In this document: piece after piece, positions 13,761-26,154 of the stretch
Layout of the letters: each line of letters begins with the position of its first letter
Position numbering within the stretch: the first letter of the stretch is position 1
Source of the DNA: Leucocoprinus leucothites
Taxonomy: Eukaryota; Basidiomycota; Agaricomycetes; Agaricales; Agaricaceae
Assembly: GCA_013368445.1 (NCBI GenBank)
Contig: JAACJO010000020.1
Coordinates: 248,001-312,000, forward strand
Length of the DNA stretch: 64,000 bases
Direction of reading: 5' to 3'
Notes under the pieces: generated by a model
The model's database searches: none
Told to the model about the DNA's origin: nothing
The model's input: only the letters and a program-made list of their open reading frames with translations
Position numbers and translations under genes: made by a program

Positions 13761-14817
13761 GTTTGTGTGAGTCGGTTGGGTTGAAATGGTTATGGTTTGC
13801 GTTCGTGAATTAAAGATGGTAGCTAGTTATACTTTGAGGATTCTTATAGTGCTGCACAGCTTCTCGGCATGATGAAACCTTGTGATATGAAGATTCCATT
13901 TTGGCCAGCTCTCTTTGCCAACCCACAGGCTCCACAAATAGTAGCAACAGAAACAATGCGATTTCTTGTGTCACGACCTTCGCGTCAGTAACAACTTTGA
14001 TTTGACAGATTCGAATCCACGATGGGTGCCTGTTGCAATAAAAGTTTTCCGATGTAAAGTAATACAAGTCCCCGGACGTCATCACATGCAAAAAGGGACG
14101 GTGACCCCCTAGCTTGCCGGCTGAACATTTTGAGTCCACCTGCATTTTAGCGCATATACATTTATCTTGTATATCTAGTACCACGCATATCTTTCATCAC
14201 ACAATTACGACTTGGATTTTTTGTTTTTGCTGATGCAGATCGGGTATCAAGAATGCAAAACGCGATCTGGACGCGATCGGAGCCCTCCGATTGAGGCAGT
14301 CTTGGCCAATTCAAAACTCAACTTTTAAGCCAAATTTAGATCGTATTTGATCAAGTGATAAAAAAAGCTCAAAAACTGTCATGTGAGTCATTTAATAATC
14401 ACTAAAACATGATGGTTCAGCGTGTTAACGCTCAAGGCCGGTCAACCGCCACACATACGAAACGTTGAATCGAAGCTTGGATAACATCCTGGCTTCTATT
14501 CGAGCGACTTCATTCCCTATAGACCGAACTGGGAAGAAAACTGCACACGCATTCCATTCCCGAACTGCCTTCCGCATCTCCTGTGTCAATCAACGCCTGC
14601 ACTCTGCTTTCTGATGAAACGCCAGCGGGAAACCCACTTATTGCAGCTCTCCGGGTGTGCGTACAACTTAAACATAACCACGCTGGAATGTCAGGGGTCC
14701 CGACATGGCTTCATTGCTAGCTCACAGAATCACTTCGCTTCTTTTACCCACGTGTAGTAATTAAGTACCGTCCTTTTATCACTTGTCCTCAACCCTCGTC
14801 GTGAGCTCATCGAAAGC
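13761..14817. other. Intergenic stretch upstream of the MFS gene
   Basis: No gene supported; a minus-strand open frame at 13810-14184 has no recognisable domain. CACGTG lies at 14749-14754, about 65 bp before the MFS start codon, and could be a regulatory E-box or chance. Confidence 0.45.
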
Positions 14818-16953
14818 ATGTCACAGGCACCGTCTAAGGAGACGACAGAAAATGAAGCCATCGTGGCTAAGACTCCAACTAAGGGCACGCGATTCTGGCT
14901 AGCCATGCTCTGTATCATGTTGTCAACTTTCCTAGCGGCCCTGGATACAGTGAGTCGAACTACCTCGGGGATACGTCACGTTTTCCTCACCTAGATGTAT
15001 AGACATCTGTTGCGACGGCCCTTCCCACAATCGTAGCTGATTTGCATGGTGCTGAGTTTGCATGGATAGGATCCGGATACATACTCGCGTCGGTTGCTGC
15101 AATTCCTATGTCGGCGCACTTAGCCAACATATTCGGTCGACGACCTATCTTGTTAACATGCATCTTACTTTTCGCTCTTGGAAGTGCGTTGTGTGGAGGC
15201 GCACAATCAATGAACATGCTCATCGGTGGTCGTGGTGAGTTTTGCGTCCCTAGAAGGATAATTAGCACTCATCTCATCCGAAATTATCAGCTGTTCAGGG
15301 CGCCGGAGCAGGCGGCATTCTCGCACTGTCAGAGATCATCCTTTCTGATCTCGTTCCGCTTAGGGAACGAGGGATGTATCAAGGCATGATTGGTTCGGTC
15401 TGGTCTATTGCATGCACTTTGGGTCCGCCTGTTGTGGGTAGTTCACATTCGCTACTTGTTGATTTCCCCTGATGGTGCTGCACAGGGAGGGGCCTTCGCT
15501 TCAAGGAAAGACTGGACGTGGAGAGGGTTATTTTGTAAGACACTTGTAAATTATTCTTTGCACTCTTTCTCTCCTAAACCAGTGCTACAGATTTGAATCT
15601 CCCTCTCACCGGCGCCGCGTTTGCCGCCTGCATTTTCTGCTTGGATCTCAAAGTTCCCAAAAGCAATCTGTCCCAGAAACTGGCAAGAATCGACTGGGTG
15701 TGAGCACCAAAATTTATATCTCATGGCCCAAGGCTCACGACACGTTCAGCGGAAATATAATCATAGTCGCCTCGGCAACTTCCGTGCTCTTGGGGTTGAC
15801 ATGGGGAGGTGTACGATCCCCCTGGTCTTCGGCCAGTGTTCTCCTTCCCCTCATTCTTGGTCTCGCAGGCATAGGAGCTTTCGTTGTCTACGAAGCGCTC
15901 GTACCAGTTGAACCCACTATGCCAATCAGACTTCTCAGAAATCGTACAAGCGTCAGCGGGTAAGCAGTCGGTCGGGTAGTTTATCCGACCATTTCCTCAC
16001 TTGATGCAAAACAGGTATATCGCTACAGCTGTTCACGGAGTATTGGTAGCCGCAGCCTTTTGTGAGTAGCTTTAATCCTTACTACCCTTTTTATTGTAAC
16101 TGGATAGCTGACTCGCCATCCACAGTCTATATCCCAGTCTATTTCCAAGCCTGTAAGGGCCATTCGCCAATCCGCAGCGGCGTCGACCTTCTTCCATACA
16201 GCTTCTCCGTTGCACCAGCCGCGATATTCATAGGAGCAACAACCTCCAAATTTAATTGTTATCGCATACAGAATGTTATTTCATGGGGCTTCGTCCTTGT
16301 CGGATTAGGATTGCAAACTACCCTTCATGTGGACAGTGCAGTGAGGAATTGGGTTGGATTCGAGTTTATAGCCGGGATTGGATTCGGGATGCTGGTTCGT
16401 CCATATATACAGGTCATCTGGAAGAACTCTAACTGAGGCTACCGTGCAGTATGTGGTGACGACCTTCCCTATCCTGTCACCTCTTCCGGTGAGCGATAAT
16501 GGAAGTGCGTTGGGACTATACATCTTCATTCGGTCGTTCTTTTCAGTAAGCTCCCTTTCCTTTCTTTATTCATTTCATGAGATGCCGACGCGCTGTTTAC
16601 AGGCATGGGGAATAACCATAGGTTCAACTATTCTCGAAAATCAACTCAAGGTAAAACTTCCGGAGGCATTCATTCAATCCTTACCCCAGGGACTGGAACT
16701 ATCTTACGGCGCCATTCCCCAAATATCAGCACTCGCAGAACCTCTGAGGAGTCAAGTGCGAGATGCATTTTCGGGCTCCTTGGCGGTGCTGTGGCAGGTC
16801 CTGCTAGGGATATCTGCCTTGGGGTTATTGAGCACGTTGATAATGAAAGAGATACCCATGCAAACGGTAGCAGATGAGCGGTACGGTTTGAATGAGCAGG
16901 CAAAAACAGAGGCCAAAGAGGAGTCCGTTAATGCCAGTGTCGATACTGCGTAG
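14818..16953 (+). CDS. MFS exporter, DHA2-type (14-TM drug:H+ antiporter)
   Basis: Major-facilitator transporter of the multidrug/toxin exporter type. It is intact over about ten exons with introns of 45-70 nt. Recognised from the start of TM1 (AMLCIMLSTFLAALDT) joined to TSVATALPTIV, the TM2-3 loop HLANIFGRRP, and antiporter motif C in GAGAGGILALSE followed by LVPLRERGMYQG and GSVWSIACTLGPPVGG. TM5 onward includes WTWRGLFYLNLPLTG, the long 14-TM-type linker, and IPVYFQACKG-SPIRSGVDLLPY. The last loop contains FSGSLAVLWQVLLG, and the end is a hydrophilic tail of about 40 residues. Likely in the plasma membrane. Next to UstYa genes and a P450 it would fit as metabolite efflux. Confidence 0.9.
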
Positions 16954-18194
16954 TACTGTGTCGTTGAATAGATCTCCATGCACTTCAGCTCATGAATCAG
17001 AGGCATGATAAACTATCTTGTCGCAATGAAACCGCCCATTCACAGCGCCTTTCTCATGCGCCAAATCAGCGTCATTCATGTCCGTTTCAATCCGAAGTTG
17101 CATGTCAATGATAGCTTCGCCGTTGATCGACGACCTGATGCGACCCGTGGTACATTTGGGGTAAACACTATAATCCTTTCGCCTGTACTACATATCATTG
17201 AGCCCACACAACAAAATGGAAGAATTAGTGTTAATGGTTTCACATGAACGCCCAGGTGGGGGTGTTATTCCGAGTCGAGCAGACATCGTTCCATCCCAAC
17301 TTGCATGAGCCTCAGAAGCCGGACACACTCACACAAGCCACTATCACGATCATATCTAGGACCCCAAAGCGCCATCCACTTCAAGATGCTACTATGCAGA
17401 AGGCCGCAATAAGCTGATGCTGTTGCTGGGAATACCAAGGATTGTGTCCAAGGCTAAGGTGGATAGTCACAGGATGAAATCACACGCAGGTACACCTTGA
17501 AGATTGAATACCACGACTGCCTAAGCTAAGGCCTAGTCCCTCGCACTCAAGTGGGGCGATGGCTTCCTTTGTATGATGGTCACGGTATTAATTTGCAGAC
17601 TGCGGCAAGATAAATTCTATCAATCGACCCCGGAGGCTTTACCTTAGGCCTCCACCTTCTGGCATCTGATGAGATCCTGACACGGTGATACATCGTCATG
17701 ATACGAACAGTCTACAACCTCTGGAAACATCTACTACCTGCGACCCTGTTGTGGAAATGACCCCAGACGGGCGTTAACAAATGATCTTAACTTGTGGCGC
17801 TGAGTGACTTTAATCACTGATATCAATCCATGAAGCCCCGTTCCCCACGGAGACAGAGAATTTGCTTTATTCTTAGTCTACGACGCTCGTTCTATCATCG
17901 GAACATCAGATCTCTCGTCATCTATAATGTTCCCCTGTCACACGCTGTACACAACCAGCGGAGAAGTTAACGCTTCTCCGCTTGTTAGCCTTCGTCCCGA
18001 TCCGAAAACATCTGCTATCTGTGGGAACTGTCCTATCAATGCGGCTTAATTGTCGACAATGCTAAGTTTGATCAGATTACTGTGTGGGGACAGAAAGCAC
18101 ATCTTATCATGGGACAGGAAGAGCTATTACTATGTGCTGCACTTCGGACTATATAATCAAATTACACAGTCATCTTGCTCTAATTTCGGCTGGA
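16954..18194. other. Intergenic stretch with a perfect hairpin
   Basis: No gene recognised. A 40-codon frame at 17927-18049 has no signal peptide or domain. A perfect 10-bp inverted repeat lies at 17957-17982. Confidence 0.5.
17957..17982. repeat. Perfect 10-bp inverted repeat
   Basis: AGCGGAGAAG, a 6-nt loop TTAACG, then CTTCTCCGCT. It lies about 210 bp upstream of the 7TM gene start, so it could be a dimeric regulator site or a transcript hairpin. Confidence 0.85.
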
Positions 18195-19429
18195 ATGTCT
18201 CAGTCCACCGCTCCTCCTCCGGCTACGGTGCCATCGCCCTTTGTTCATGAGGAGAATGGTCTGTTTGTCGGAATTGCCTTTGAAAGCATATTCTATGGTG
18301 CACTCCAATCCCACTTTGAGTCTTTTGTAGTCTGACTGCTCTTAGGAATAACCGTCCTTCTCTACGGCCTGACCATGCGCAATCTTTTTCCGCGGGCCTC
18401 GAAGAGCGGTTCTCAGGCATTATGGAAATTGATGGGTGCCTTGACCCTTCAGCAAGTTGCCCTCTTGATCGCGGTCCTATCCAACATCCAATTCTGTGTT
18501 CTGGCATTCGTGTACCACCGAGACACACCTGGCGGCCCGGTAGTCTACCAGATAATGAATAGTAACGTTGCTCCGGCGTATGCGAGTATCGCCTCGTATT
18601 CTGTCTGCAACTGGCTTCAAGATATTATACTTGTACGTCCGTATTCTCGAAAATTTGTTCTCATAACTAATTTCTTCCACAGTTATATCGATTCTTGGTC
18701 CTTTACGATAAATGGTATAAGCTCTTTATTTTTCCCTGCGTGTTGTTCTTAACTTCAGTAGGTACGAAGCCTATGCCCCTCTATTCCACTTAACTCTAGT
18801 TGACTTGCCTTCCGAATGCTTTAGCCTTCAACCTGATTTTGCTAATTCAGCTATCCGGGCATGCTGGATTGCTCAATGTCGGCAACAATTTGCCCGTCAG
18901 CACTATCTACTTCTCTTTGTCGGTCGGCCTGAACGTCCTGCTTACCCTCCTGATTGTCGGAAGAATTCTTTACTGTGCGCGCACGGCAACTATCAACCAG
19001 TCCAGTTTGCCGAAACGCTATGTCTCTGTTTCGGCAGTGCTGGTCGAATCCGCTGCTCTGTCTGCAGTCACGGGAATCATCCTCATAATCACTCTGCATA
19101 CAAACGTGGCATCTTCTATAGCCATTGAAGCCCTTTATGGTGTAATGACGGTATGTTAGCCAGCATATAAGTTTCGCCGTGTAAATCTCATTCGTATGTA
19201 GGCTCTGGCACCGGTCCTTATATCCTATCGAGTCTCAACGGGTGATGCTTGGTCCGAAAACACGACACAGCAGACGAGCGTTAGACCCTCCATTGTAAAC
19301 TCTGGCGGCGGCAGCCGCACTGTTTTGGGAAGCAGTGGGGAGGATATTATTCTGAAGTCGAGGGACGGTGACCTCGGGTCCAAAACCAGCCATATCTATC
19401 GCAAAGATTACGAAGCTGATGAAGTTTAA
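18195..19429 (+). CDS. Seven-transmembrane protein of a basidiomycete family
   Basis: About 340 residues over five or more exons. Hydrophobic segments alternate with short loops: LLGITVLLYGLTMRNLF, LQQVALLIAVLSNIQFCVLAF, VCNWLQDIILLYRFLVLYD, LFIFPCVLFLTSVALAFNLI, IYFSLSVGLNVLLTLLIVGR, VLVESAALSAVTGIILI, then EALYGVMTALAPVLISYRV, with a Ser-rich cytosolic tail ending KDYEADEV. The order and the R-I-L loops resemble the large agaricomycete sets of GPCR-like 7TM proteins. No ligand or partner can be inferred. A receptor or sensor role is a guess; it sits between the exporter and the third UstYa gene. Confidence 0.75.
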
Positions 19430-21445
19430 ATAACGGACTTTACTTGAATTATGTTGATACCTAGGCTGTACGGAAGAATATAAATATGTATTCAAATTGG
19501 AGAATATTTTTATCCAGCAGGCGGAGCACATCTGTACCCTTGAAAGCACTGGCCAGAATCCTTAGAAAAACGCGAGTAAATTGATTGTGGAGGAAGAGAG
19601 TCGTAATAGCCAGATTGTCGCCTGGGTTGTCAAAGCAAAAGGGTGGGTGCGATTTCTCGGGCCTTGACGTGACAGTCACACACACAGTCCCCTTCAGGCC
19701 ATAGTTACACTTCTTACTTACTTACTCTCCCTCTCCTCTGTGTCGAGCTCGAACAAACATATCTCTAACTTATTTTTAATTTCCCCACCCACCACTCCCA
19801 AAAGACAAGAACAGAACTGTAACTGCGCAGTGTACTGAAGGGGGAACGCTAGAGACGACCCGTCCGCGTTCCCCTTTCGGCTTCACACCCTGGTGTTTGG
19901 AGACCCAGTCTCCAAATCCACCACTCTCAAACCTTTGTGCGCAACTCTTATTCTATGGACTAACATTATTCATTATTTCACTACTTCTTATTACCTTCAA
20001 CTACCTTACAGTCACTTCACCAGTGCGAGAAGGCGGATTCGGGATCAGCAGGGGCAGGAGGGGGTAAGACGTATGCATGACTCTTCCTACTCCCGCCATA
20101 TCCTCTGATCAAGCCTGCCTCATCCTACCTCATCCCTTCACCGAGGCCATGCGCGTAATATCCTGTTGAACTGCCTAAGCTCACACATCCTCTAACATGT
20201 CCATGGGTACATACTTGCCCTTTGCCCGTCACCCCCTCCACTAACTACTGCCCCCTGGTAGAAGTTTAACTTCCGATCGTCCCCCGGACACCCATCGAGG
20301 CTGAGATGGTGTATCGCCGCTTGGTGACTCGGATTGCTGTCCCCGTAAGTTAGCATTGACTCTTGTATTGGCTTGGGCGCTGTCCTCACATGCCTAGTCC
20401 CTCAGCATAGACTGAGCATCTACGATGTTTGTCCGACCCCACCCCATCTCGGTGTAGGGGTACATAGTACGTGCGTTGTTGAGCGTCTTCCCCGCTGTTA
20501 GCTAACACCTCTGCGCTGATCTCCGGGCCCAATCGACGTCGACCTGACGAATCTTGGTTGTGGCTTCCAGGTATCGTGGGTCGTACGCACAAATGTCCTT
20601 GGCTGCTTACAGCACCCCGTCAGAGGTTCATTTTCTGGTTCTCTGCCAAGTGCCCCAGACCAAGACAGCCGATATGGCCCCCTGGGCTGCGGCTGTCTGC
20701 GAGAATTGACGTGTCAGAAGCTTGACGTATCCGATCGTGTGCTCGTGATGTGCCCCTCGGTAATGAAAACTCCTAGTACTGTGACCACGAAGACATGAAC
20801 AAGCAAAGGACACCGTTTCAGACACCACCGAAGTCAATGATAGATCTAGGTATGCAGGAGACAGGGGAAGGAGAGAGGCGCGGGCCAACCCCCACCGCTC
20901 TGCCCCATTGGCAGTGTTTACCAGAAGCTAGGCCTGGCAAACTTGATTGGCGACAGCTATCTTCTAGGCTGTGCATTTCGAAAGCTCTGCCACCCATGCA
21001 TAAGTATAGCATCTATTTGATAAATCTGACTATGGGGTGCAGTAGCAGTCAATCAACCCGTAAATCTAGCAAAGTAATCATGTCAATTGTGAGCGGGATG
21101 TCGACTCGAGTTATGCGGTGGTTTGGGCCTGTGTTGGGCTCGTGCCAACGATCTCAATAACAATAAACAAGAAGTAACCATGAAGGCTCCTCAATACTAA
21201 GCCCCTAACATCCGATGATCTTAAGTAGTGACATGGAACATTGTTTATAACTGGACACTTATATATATTAGTTGTACGTTTAAACTCAACTAATGCCCAT
21301 GCGTATGCAGAATATTACCACTGGCACTCATTGCGCATAGATCGGCTTGAGCTGGCCGATTTGAGGTCCCTGTCCCCTTTTCTACATGCTCATTGCCGGT
21401 ACCTGCTCAACGTATATTAGTATTAATCCAGGAATATCCGTGAGG
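19430..21445. other. Long intergenic stretch, nothing recognised
   Basis: Two kilobases of scattered short frames on both strands with no family match, signal peptide or conserved splice pattern. Possibly decayed sequence between accessory genes. Confidence 0.5.
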
Positions 21446-22079
21446 TTACTCACAGCTCCAACTACCATTCTTCGTCTTAAATTCATGGAATGCGAGATAG
21501 TTGTCTGAGATGTAATCATACAGAGTACCCCAGTTGGAGCATTGTCTAATGAACGGAGGTGCGCAACCTTGGCTCTTCAGCGTTGAAGCTTTAACTACAG
21601 GCTCCTCCGTACCATCCGCGGAGCACTCGAATACCTGACGTAAATAATTCAAGCAGTGCCCCACATGCCCATCGGAGGCTGATGTCCGGTTCGTTGCGGC
21701 CAATGCTTTACTAAGACCAGCGAGGCAATGCAACTGGTGGTACATGGCAATCGCGAAGACACGACGATCAGGCCCAAGACGAATAATACCCCCGCTCTGG
21801 GTGTCGGTGGACTTGGTCCAAACCTCTTCCGTGACGGAGCTATTGATGGAGTAACGAATAGAGCAGTCGAATTGAGCTTGCACTGGCCCTAGTTTTACGG
21901 GAAGTCGCATGGGATAGTCTTCACCGATGTAAGCTGTTTTGCCGTAAGGACAGAAATGAAAGTTAATTTAAATGCTGCATACTGTATCTCAATTTCCCAA
22001 TGTTGCATAAAGAGGTACGCGAGATAATGAAGGCAACATTGAGGGCGAGAATGAGGGCCCAACCTCGCTGGGAAAGCAT
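21446..22079 (-). CDS. UstYa/DUF3328-family oxidase-like protein (UstYa-3)
   Basis: Paralogue of UstYa-2 on the opposite strand. Exon 1 starts MLSQRGWALILALNVAFIIS, almost the same anchor as UstYa-2. A 49-nt intron containing an in-frame stop sits at the same codon as in UstYa-2 and joins to YIGEDYPMRLPVKL. Both copper/metal-type motifs are intact, HQLHC and HVGHC in HCLNYLRQVFECSAD, then GCAPPFIRQCSNWGTLYDY. The likely role is oxidative tailoring of a peptide or other metabolite in the secretory pathway; the substrate is unknown. As in UstYa-2, the stop at 21446 overlaps a donor-like GTGAGTAAC, so an extra 3' exon cannot be excluded. The P450 gene starts 900 bp away on the plus strand. Confidence 0.87.
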
Positions 22080-22988
22080 GGTTTCTGAGAAGTAAAGAGT
22101 TGAAAATGTAAAACGTACAAGGAGTGGTTAGTGATATGAACTAAAAGTTGGTGTGGGGGTGATTTGATGCTTACCGGTTACCATTGGCCTGGAAGGCAAT
22201 TGCTCGACGGATCCGGCCTTTGAAAGCTACCAATAACGTGCTGTATATTTATAATTACTAAGTATCGCTCACGGCCGTGGCTTCTTGTGTAGTGCTTTTC
22301 ACATTTTTCTGATGAGTAGACTATCAGAGTAGCGTATTAGACTTGACACACATCTGGATATCATTAGTGTGATGGCGGCATTAAAGATTTCTCAGGTTTC
22401 ATTAATCATTGGATCACGATTCGTACAGATTGATGAACAGCCTATGACTTTTTAGTACATACCTACAAACCACGACATGATCAGTCAGGACCCCGGTCGT
22501 TAGTCAAAAGCTGACAGTAATGCTTCAAATCCTCGGGTTTGACGTCGCTGCCACTACATATAGAATGTCGAAGCAAGTACGTAGTACTCATGTTATGTCT
22601 ATTATGCTTTGATCTTTCTCATGCGCATCCCGACAACAGCGCATTCTAGTCCCTACATCTCAAAGTTGAAGTTTCAATCAGATCCTAGGCAGTTACACGC
22701 AGGTGTGACACGCGGAGCGCCCGTTAGAAGCTCGAGTCCTCGCGAAGCTCCGTGAGCAGAATCTTTCATCCTCCGATACAAAATAGATATCAGGGTCACC
22801 CTCTCACGATGTGACATCGAAGTAGTTAGAAGCACGAGGCGAAAAGACGGCTGGTTACTGACAGGGCTGTGCGTTCTCTTCATCTGATCCAGGTCTAGTT
22901 TAAGGGGGTCCAGGTCAAGACAGGCGCCTCCGTTGCCTCATCTTCTCCCTGCTCTCACAACATCTCGACTCAAAATCCTTTCCGAACC
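22080..22988. promoter_or_regulatory. Divergent upstream region of UstYa-3 and the P450
   Basis: About 900 bp between the two divergent start codons. No small peptide gene or clear motif was found. Confidence 0.4.
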
Positions 22989-25110
22989 ATGGCAACAAGT
23001 ATCTCTACATTTTCATCATCTCTCACTGGTATGGATAAGGCTGTCCTCGCTCTTGGTAGTGCATGGATAGTCTATCTTCTCTCAAGGACAAAGGGAGGAA
23101 CACCACTTCCGCCTGGTCCACGTCCACTACCTTTAGTTGGGAATATGTTCCAGATTCCACAAAAGGATGAATGGCCTATTTACGAGGCTTGGGCGAAGAA
23201 ATACGGTAGGGTGTTCTTGAGAAACCTCCTAACTAAACACTTCAATTATCATTTCCCCAGGCCCTATCACGTATCTCACCATGCTGGGAACGCCTATGAT
23301 CGTGCTGAATTCGTTGAAGGTTGTTCGGGACTTGATGGACGAAAGATCGGGGATTTATTCTAACCGACCATTAATGGCCATGAAAGAACTGTAAGGGCGG
23401 AAACCACTGTTTCGCATTTAACACTCCTAAATATAGCATGTAGCTGTGACCTAGACTGGGTACTCACGTACGTTTCTGGCGAAGCGCACCGAATCCGACG
23501 AACAGTAGTCCAACGCTATTTCTCTGGTCCAGCATCAGTCAAACATCGATATCATCAACAGCAAGAGTCCCGTGTTCTGGTCGCAAACCTTTTGAAAAGA
23601 CCTGATGATCTCGAAGATCACATCAAACAGTTAGTCGTTCTTTGAACGTGTGGTCGATGAACTAACAATTCCGTCATAGACATACCTCCAGCTCTATCTT
23701 GTTGGGAACATACGGTTATCGCGTATCCGGCGCTGACGATCCTATTGTCCATGAAATGGAACGGTCGTTCAAGCAAGCCGAGCAACTCAACGGACCGATG
23801 GCATTCTTGATCGAAGTCGGTCCCAATTGTAAGTATTGTCCGAGTTACATTCTAGCAGCTCCGTAGATGACATTCATGTAAATAGTGAAGAACTGGTCGA
23901 CATTCTTGTCGCTTTCAGGCCTCGACAAGAGCTTGTATGAGATCAAGAAGGTCTTCACTGCATGCAGAGTTGATCCCTTCATACGTACCAAACAAAAGAT
24001 CGTATGTCATCTTCGTTGTTCTCTTGTTTAACTGTGACCTGATTTCATCCTCTTTCTTTCAATTCTGAAAGGAGGACGGAACTGCCGTCCCGTGTTTCGT
24101 CTCCACCTCCCTTGACGATATTGTCTCCGAAGGTTCTCTCTCCCCTGATAAAGTACAACAGAAGGAAGAGCTCATCATGGATTGCGCATCGGTTATGTAC
24201 GGTGCTGCTACGGACTCTGTGAGCCTTGCATTTTCTTGTCTTCTTCACGTTACATTGACCTCGTTCTGCTACAAAGACAAGTTGCACCCTGCGTTGTTTC
24301 TTTGCACTGATGTCACTCCACCCACACGTCATGCAGCGAGCACAGGAAGATATAGACCGTGTAACTGAGGGAGAGAGGCTACCAACGTTTGATGATTGGG
24401 AGAGGCTTCCATATATCAATGCAATCATTTCGGAGGTTATGAGGTATAACACTGTTACCCCGCTCGGTGAGTGCTTCCTGCAAGAAATGAGCATTGTGCT
24501 CATTGGCGTGGCGTTGATTGCAGGTCTCCCGCATAGCGTAGCCAAAGATGATATCTATAACGGGATGCTTATCCCTGAAGGGTCAATGATTTGTGCCAAC
24601 CTATGGTGCGTTTGGGGTTCGTGATGTTGCACGACGGAATGACCAATGAGTTTACACAGGCTCATCTTCCGTGATCCCGAGATTTTCTCTGATCCCGATA
24701 CCTTCAAGCCTGAACGTTTCTTAGGCGATGAAGGTGCCCGATGCAGGGAGGTACTGAATATTGCTTGGGGTTTAGGGAGAAGGTATATATTGAATGCGGG
24801 GTGCTGCTCGACTCTTATCTAACGGTCACTGTTTGCTACCAGATCCTGCCCTGGTCGACAATTTGCGGAAGCAGCACTATTCATAACCATCTCATCGGTT
24901 ATCGCATGCTTCAACATGACACCAAAGCTTACACCCACAGGTGAAGTACCGAAGTTGACATTCCACGACGGGTTTATCAGGTGTGTTTCCTCGATTTTCC
25001 TTTACGTTCGCATCTGGATTAACGATAAATATTTTAATAGGAGGCCTAAAACATTCCCCATATCTATAACACCTCGCTCGAATAAATGGGCGGACCTTGT
25101 TGATAAGTAA
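22989..25110 (+). CDS. Cytochrome P450 monooxygenase
   Basis: Microsomal P450, about 500 residues over roughly ten exons, apparently intact. N-terminal anchor (AVLALGSAWIVYLLS), then the proline hinge PLPPGPRPLPLVGNM. The I-helix oxygen-binding stretch is YGAATDST, the K-helix ExxR is SEVMRYNTVTPLGLPH, the PERF motif is FKPERFLG, and the heme loop is WGLGRRSCPGRQFAE with the Cys ligand. In the heme loop the usual initial Phe is Trp. The style resembles agaricomycete clan members often named O-methylsterigmatocystin oxidoreductase-like; the substrate is unknown. Exon joins YG-PITYL, RR-SCPG (donor GTATAT) and FIR-RPKT were checked in frame. Probably a tailoring enzyme of the surrounding cluster. 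Confidence 0.92.
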
Positions 25111-26154
25111 TGAATTACTCGTGTCTAGATGTTTGGCTCGGAACGAAGGTAGACGTAGAAAGCATTATAGTCCATATATTCATGCACGGATGCGTTTTGA
25201 AAGGGGAATCAATGGGACTTTGACTTCGAGGAGGATAATATAGTATTCGTGGAGGGAGTGATCACATACTCGTCCCGTGTGCTATATTCGGCAGAGAGAA
25301 ACTATTCGCCCACCGAACGTGAAGCATTAGCATTGAAGGAGAGTCTGATCAAGTTTCAAACAGCATTTCGTCCAGCAGGTCAGCAAGACTCTTAGTGGTA
25401 ATAACAGGTAATACAGAAGCAAGGAAAGAGAGGTGTTGAGCACTGATAGAGTAATATATACGGTGCTTACCGTTGTGACCACAGCATTCCCTTGCTTGCA
25501 GAGCGCTCTCTGTGGCCAGTTGGTATCATGTAGCCACTTCTCGTCAAACCAGCAATACGCATTCCTTTTGTCACCCTTTGTCGTCATCCTCTGTTACGCT
25601 CAGGTTGCGCTTCCACTACAGCACCATGCATTGGCACACAGAAAGACTGGGCTCACATCCATCATTATCCGATATTTTGTCTCAGTGAAAGGTCTGGGTG
25701 CCCAATTTGAATAACGTTTGTTTTGGTGTTGATAGTAGGGTTATATTCTTAAACAGCCTCCAATGAGTATGAGAGATCAGTAGATTCCGGTGGACTCGAG
25801 TGGAGCGACTGAATGGTCAATTCCAGGTGGCCGGGTATTCCTGATCCCCTGTTAGGATTAATATTTCATGTAGTAATACAGTGGCTACATTTGTGACGGG
25901 CCAATTGCCAAAGTTTTTTTTTTTTTTTTTTTTTCTTTTTCAAATGTGGTGAGATTAAAAATAATGTTGAGACCGGCTTAAGTGGTGTCGTTGACGAATG
26001 ATTTTCCAGTGGTTTCAAAAAGCAGTAAGTGCCAGTGTTGGCAAATATATGCACAGAATTTCTTGCTTGACCAGTGCCTGGCAAGAGCTTGGATGACATT
26101 CCAGTCTGCACCGCACTGTGCTACTAATCTATACTCACCCCGGAATGTTTAGCT
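25111..26154. other. Intergenic with a long T tract
   Basis: A 93-residue frame at 25433-25714 is hydrophobic, but I see no family and no supporting splice pattern. A T21 run lies at 25914-25934. Confidence 0.5.
25914..25934. repeat. Homopolymer T21
   Basis: Twenty-one T, then C and five more T. It may be a poly(A) tail scar from a retroposed sequence on the minus strand, or simple slippage. Confidence 0.9.

Noticed and set aside
17927..18049. 40-codon frame that could be another small peptide gene
   Set aside because: No signal peptide and it overlaps the perfect hairpin; nothing supports coding.
25433..25714. 93-codon hydrophobic frame as a secreted or membrane protein
   Set aside because: Hydrophobic stretches are irregular and no homologue or intron pattern supports it.
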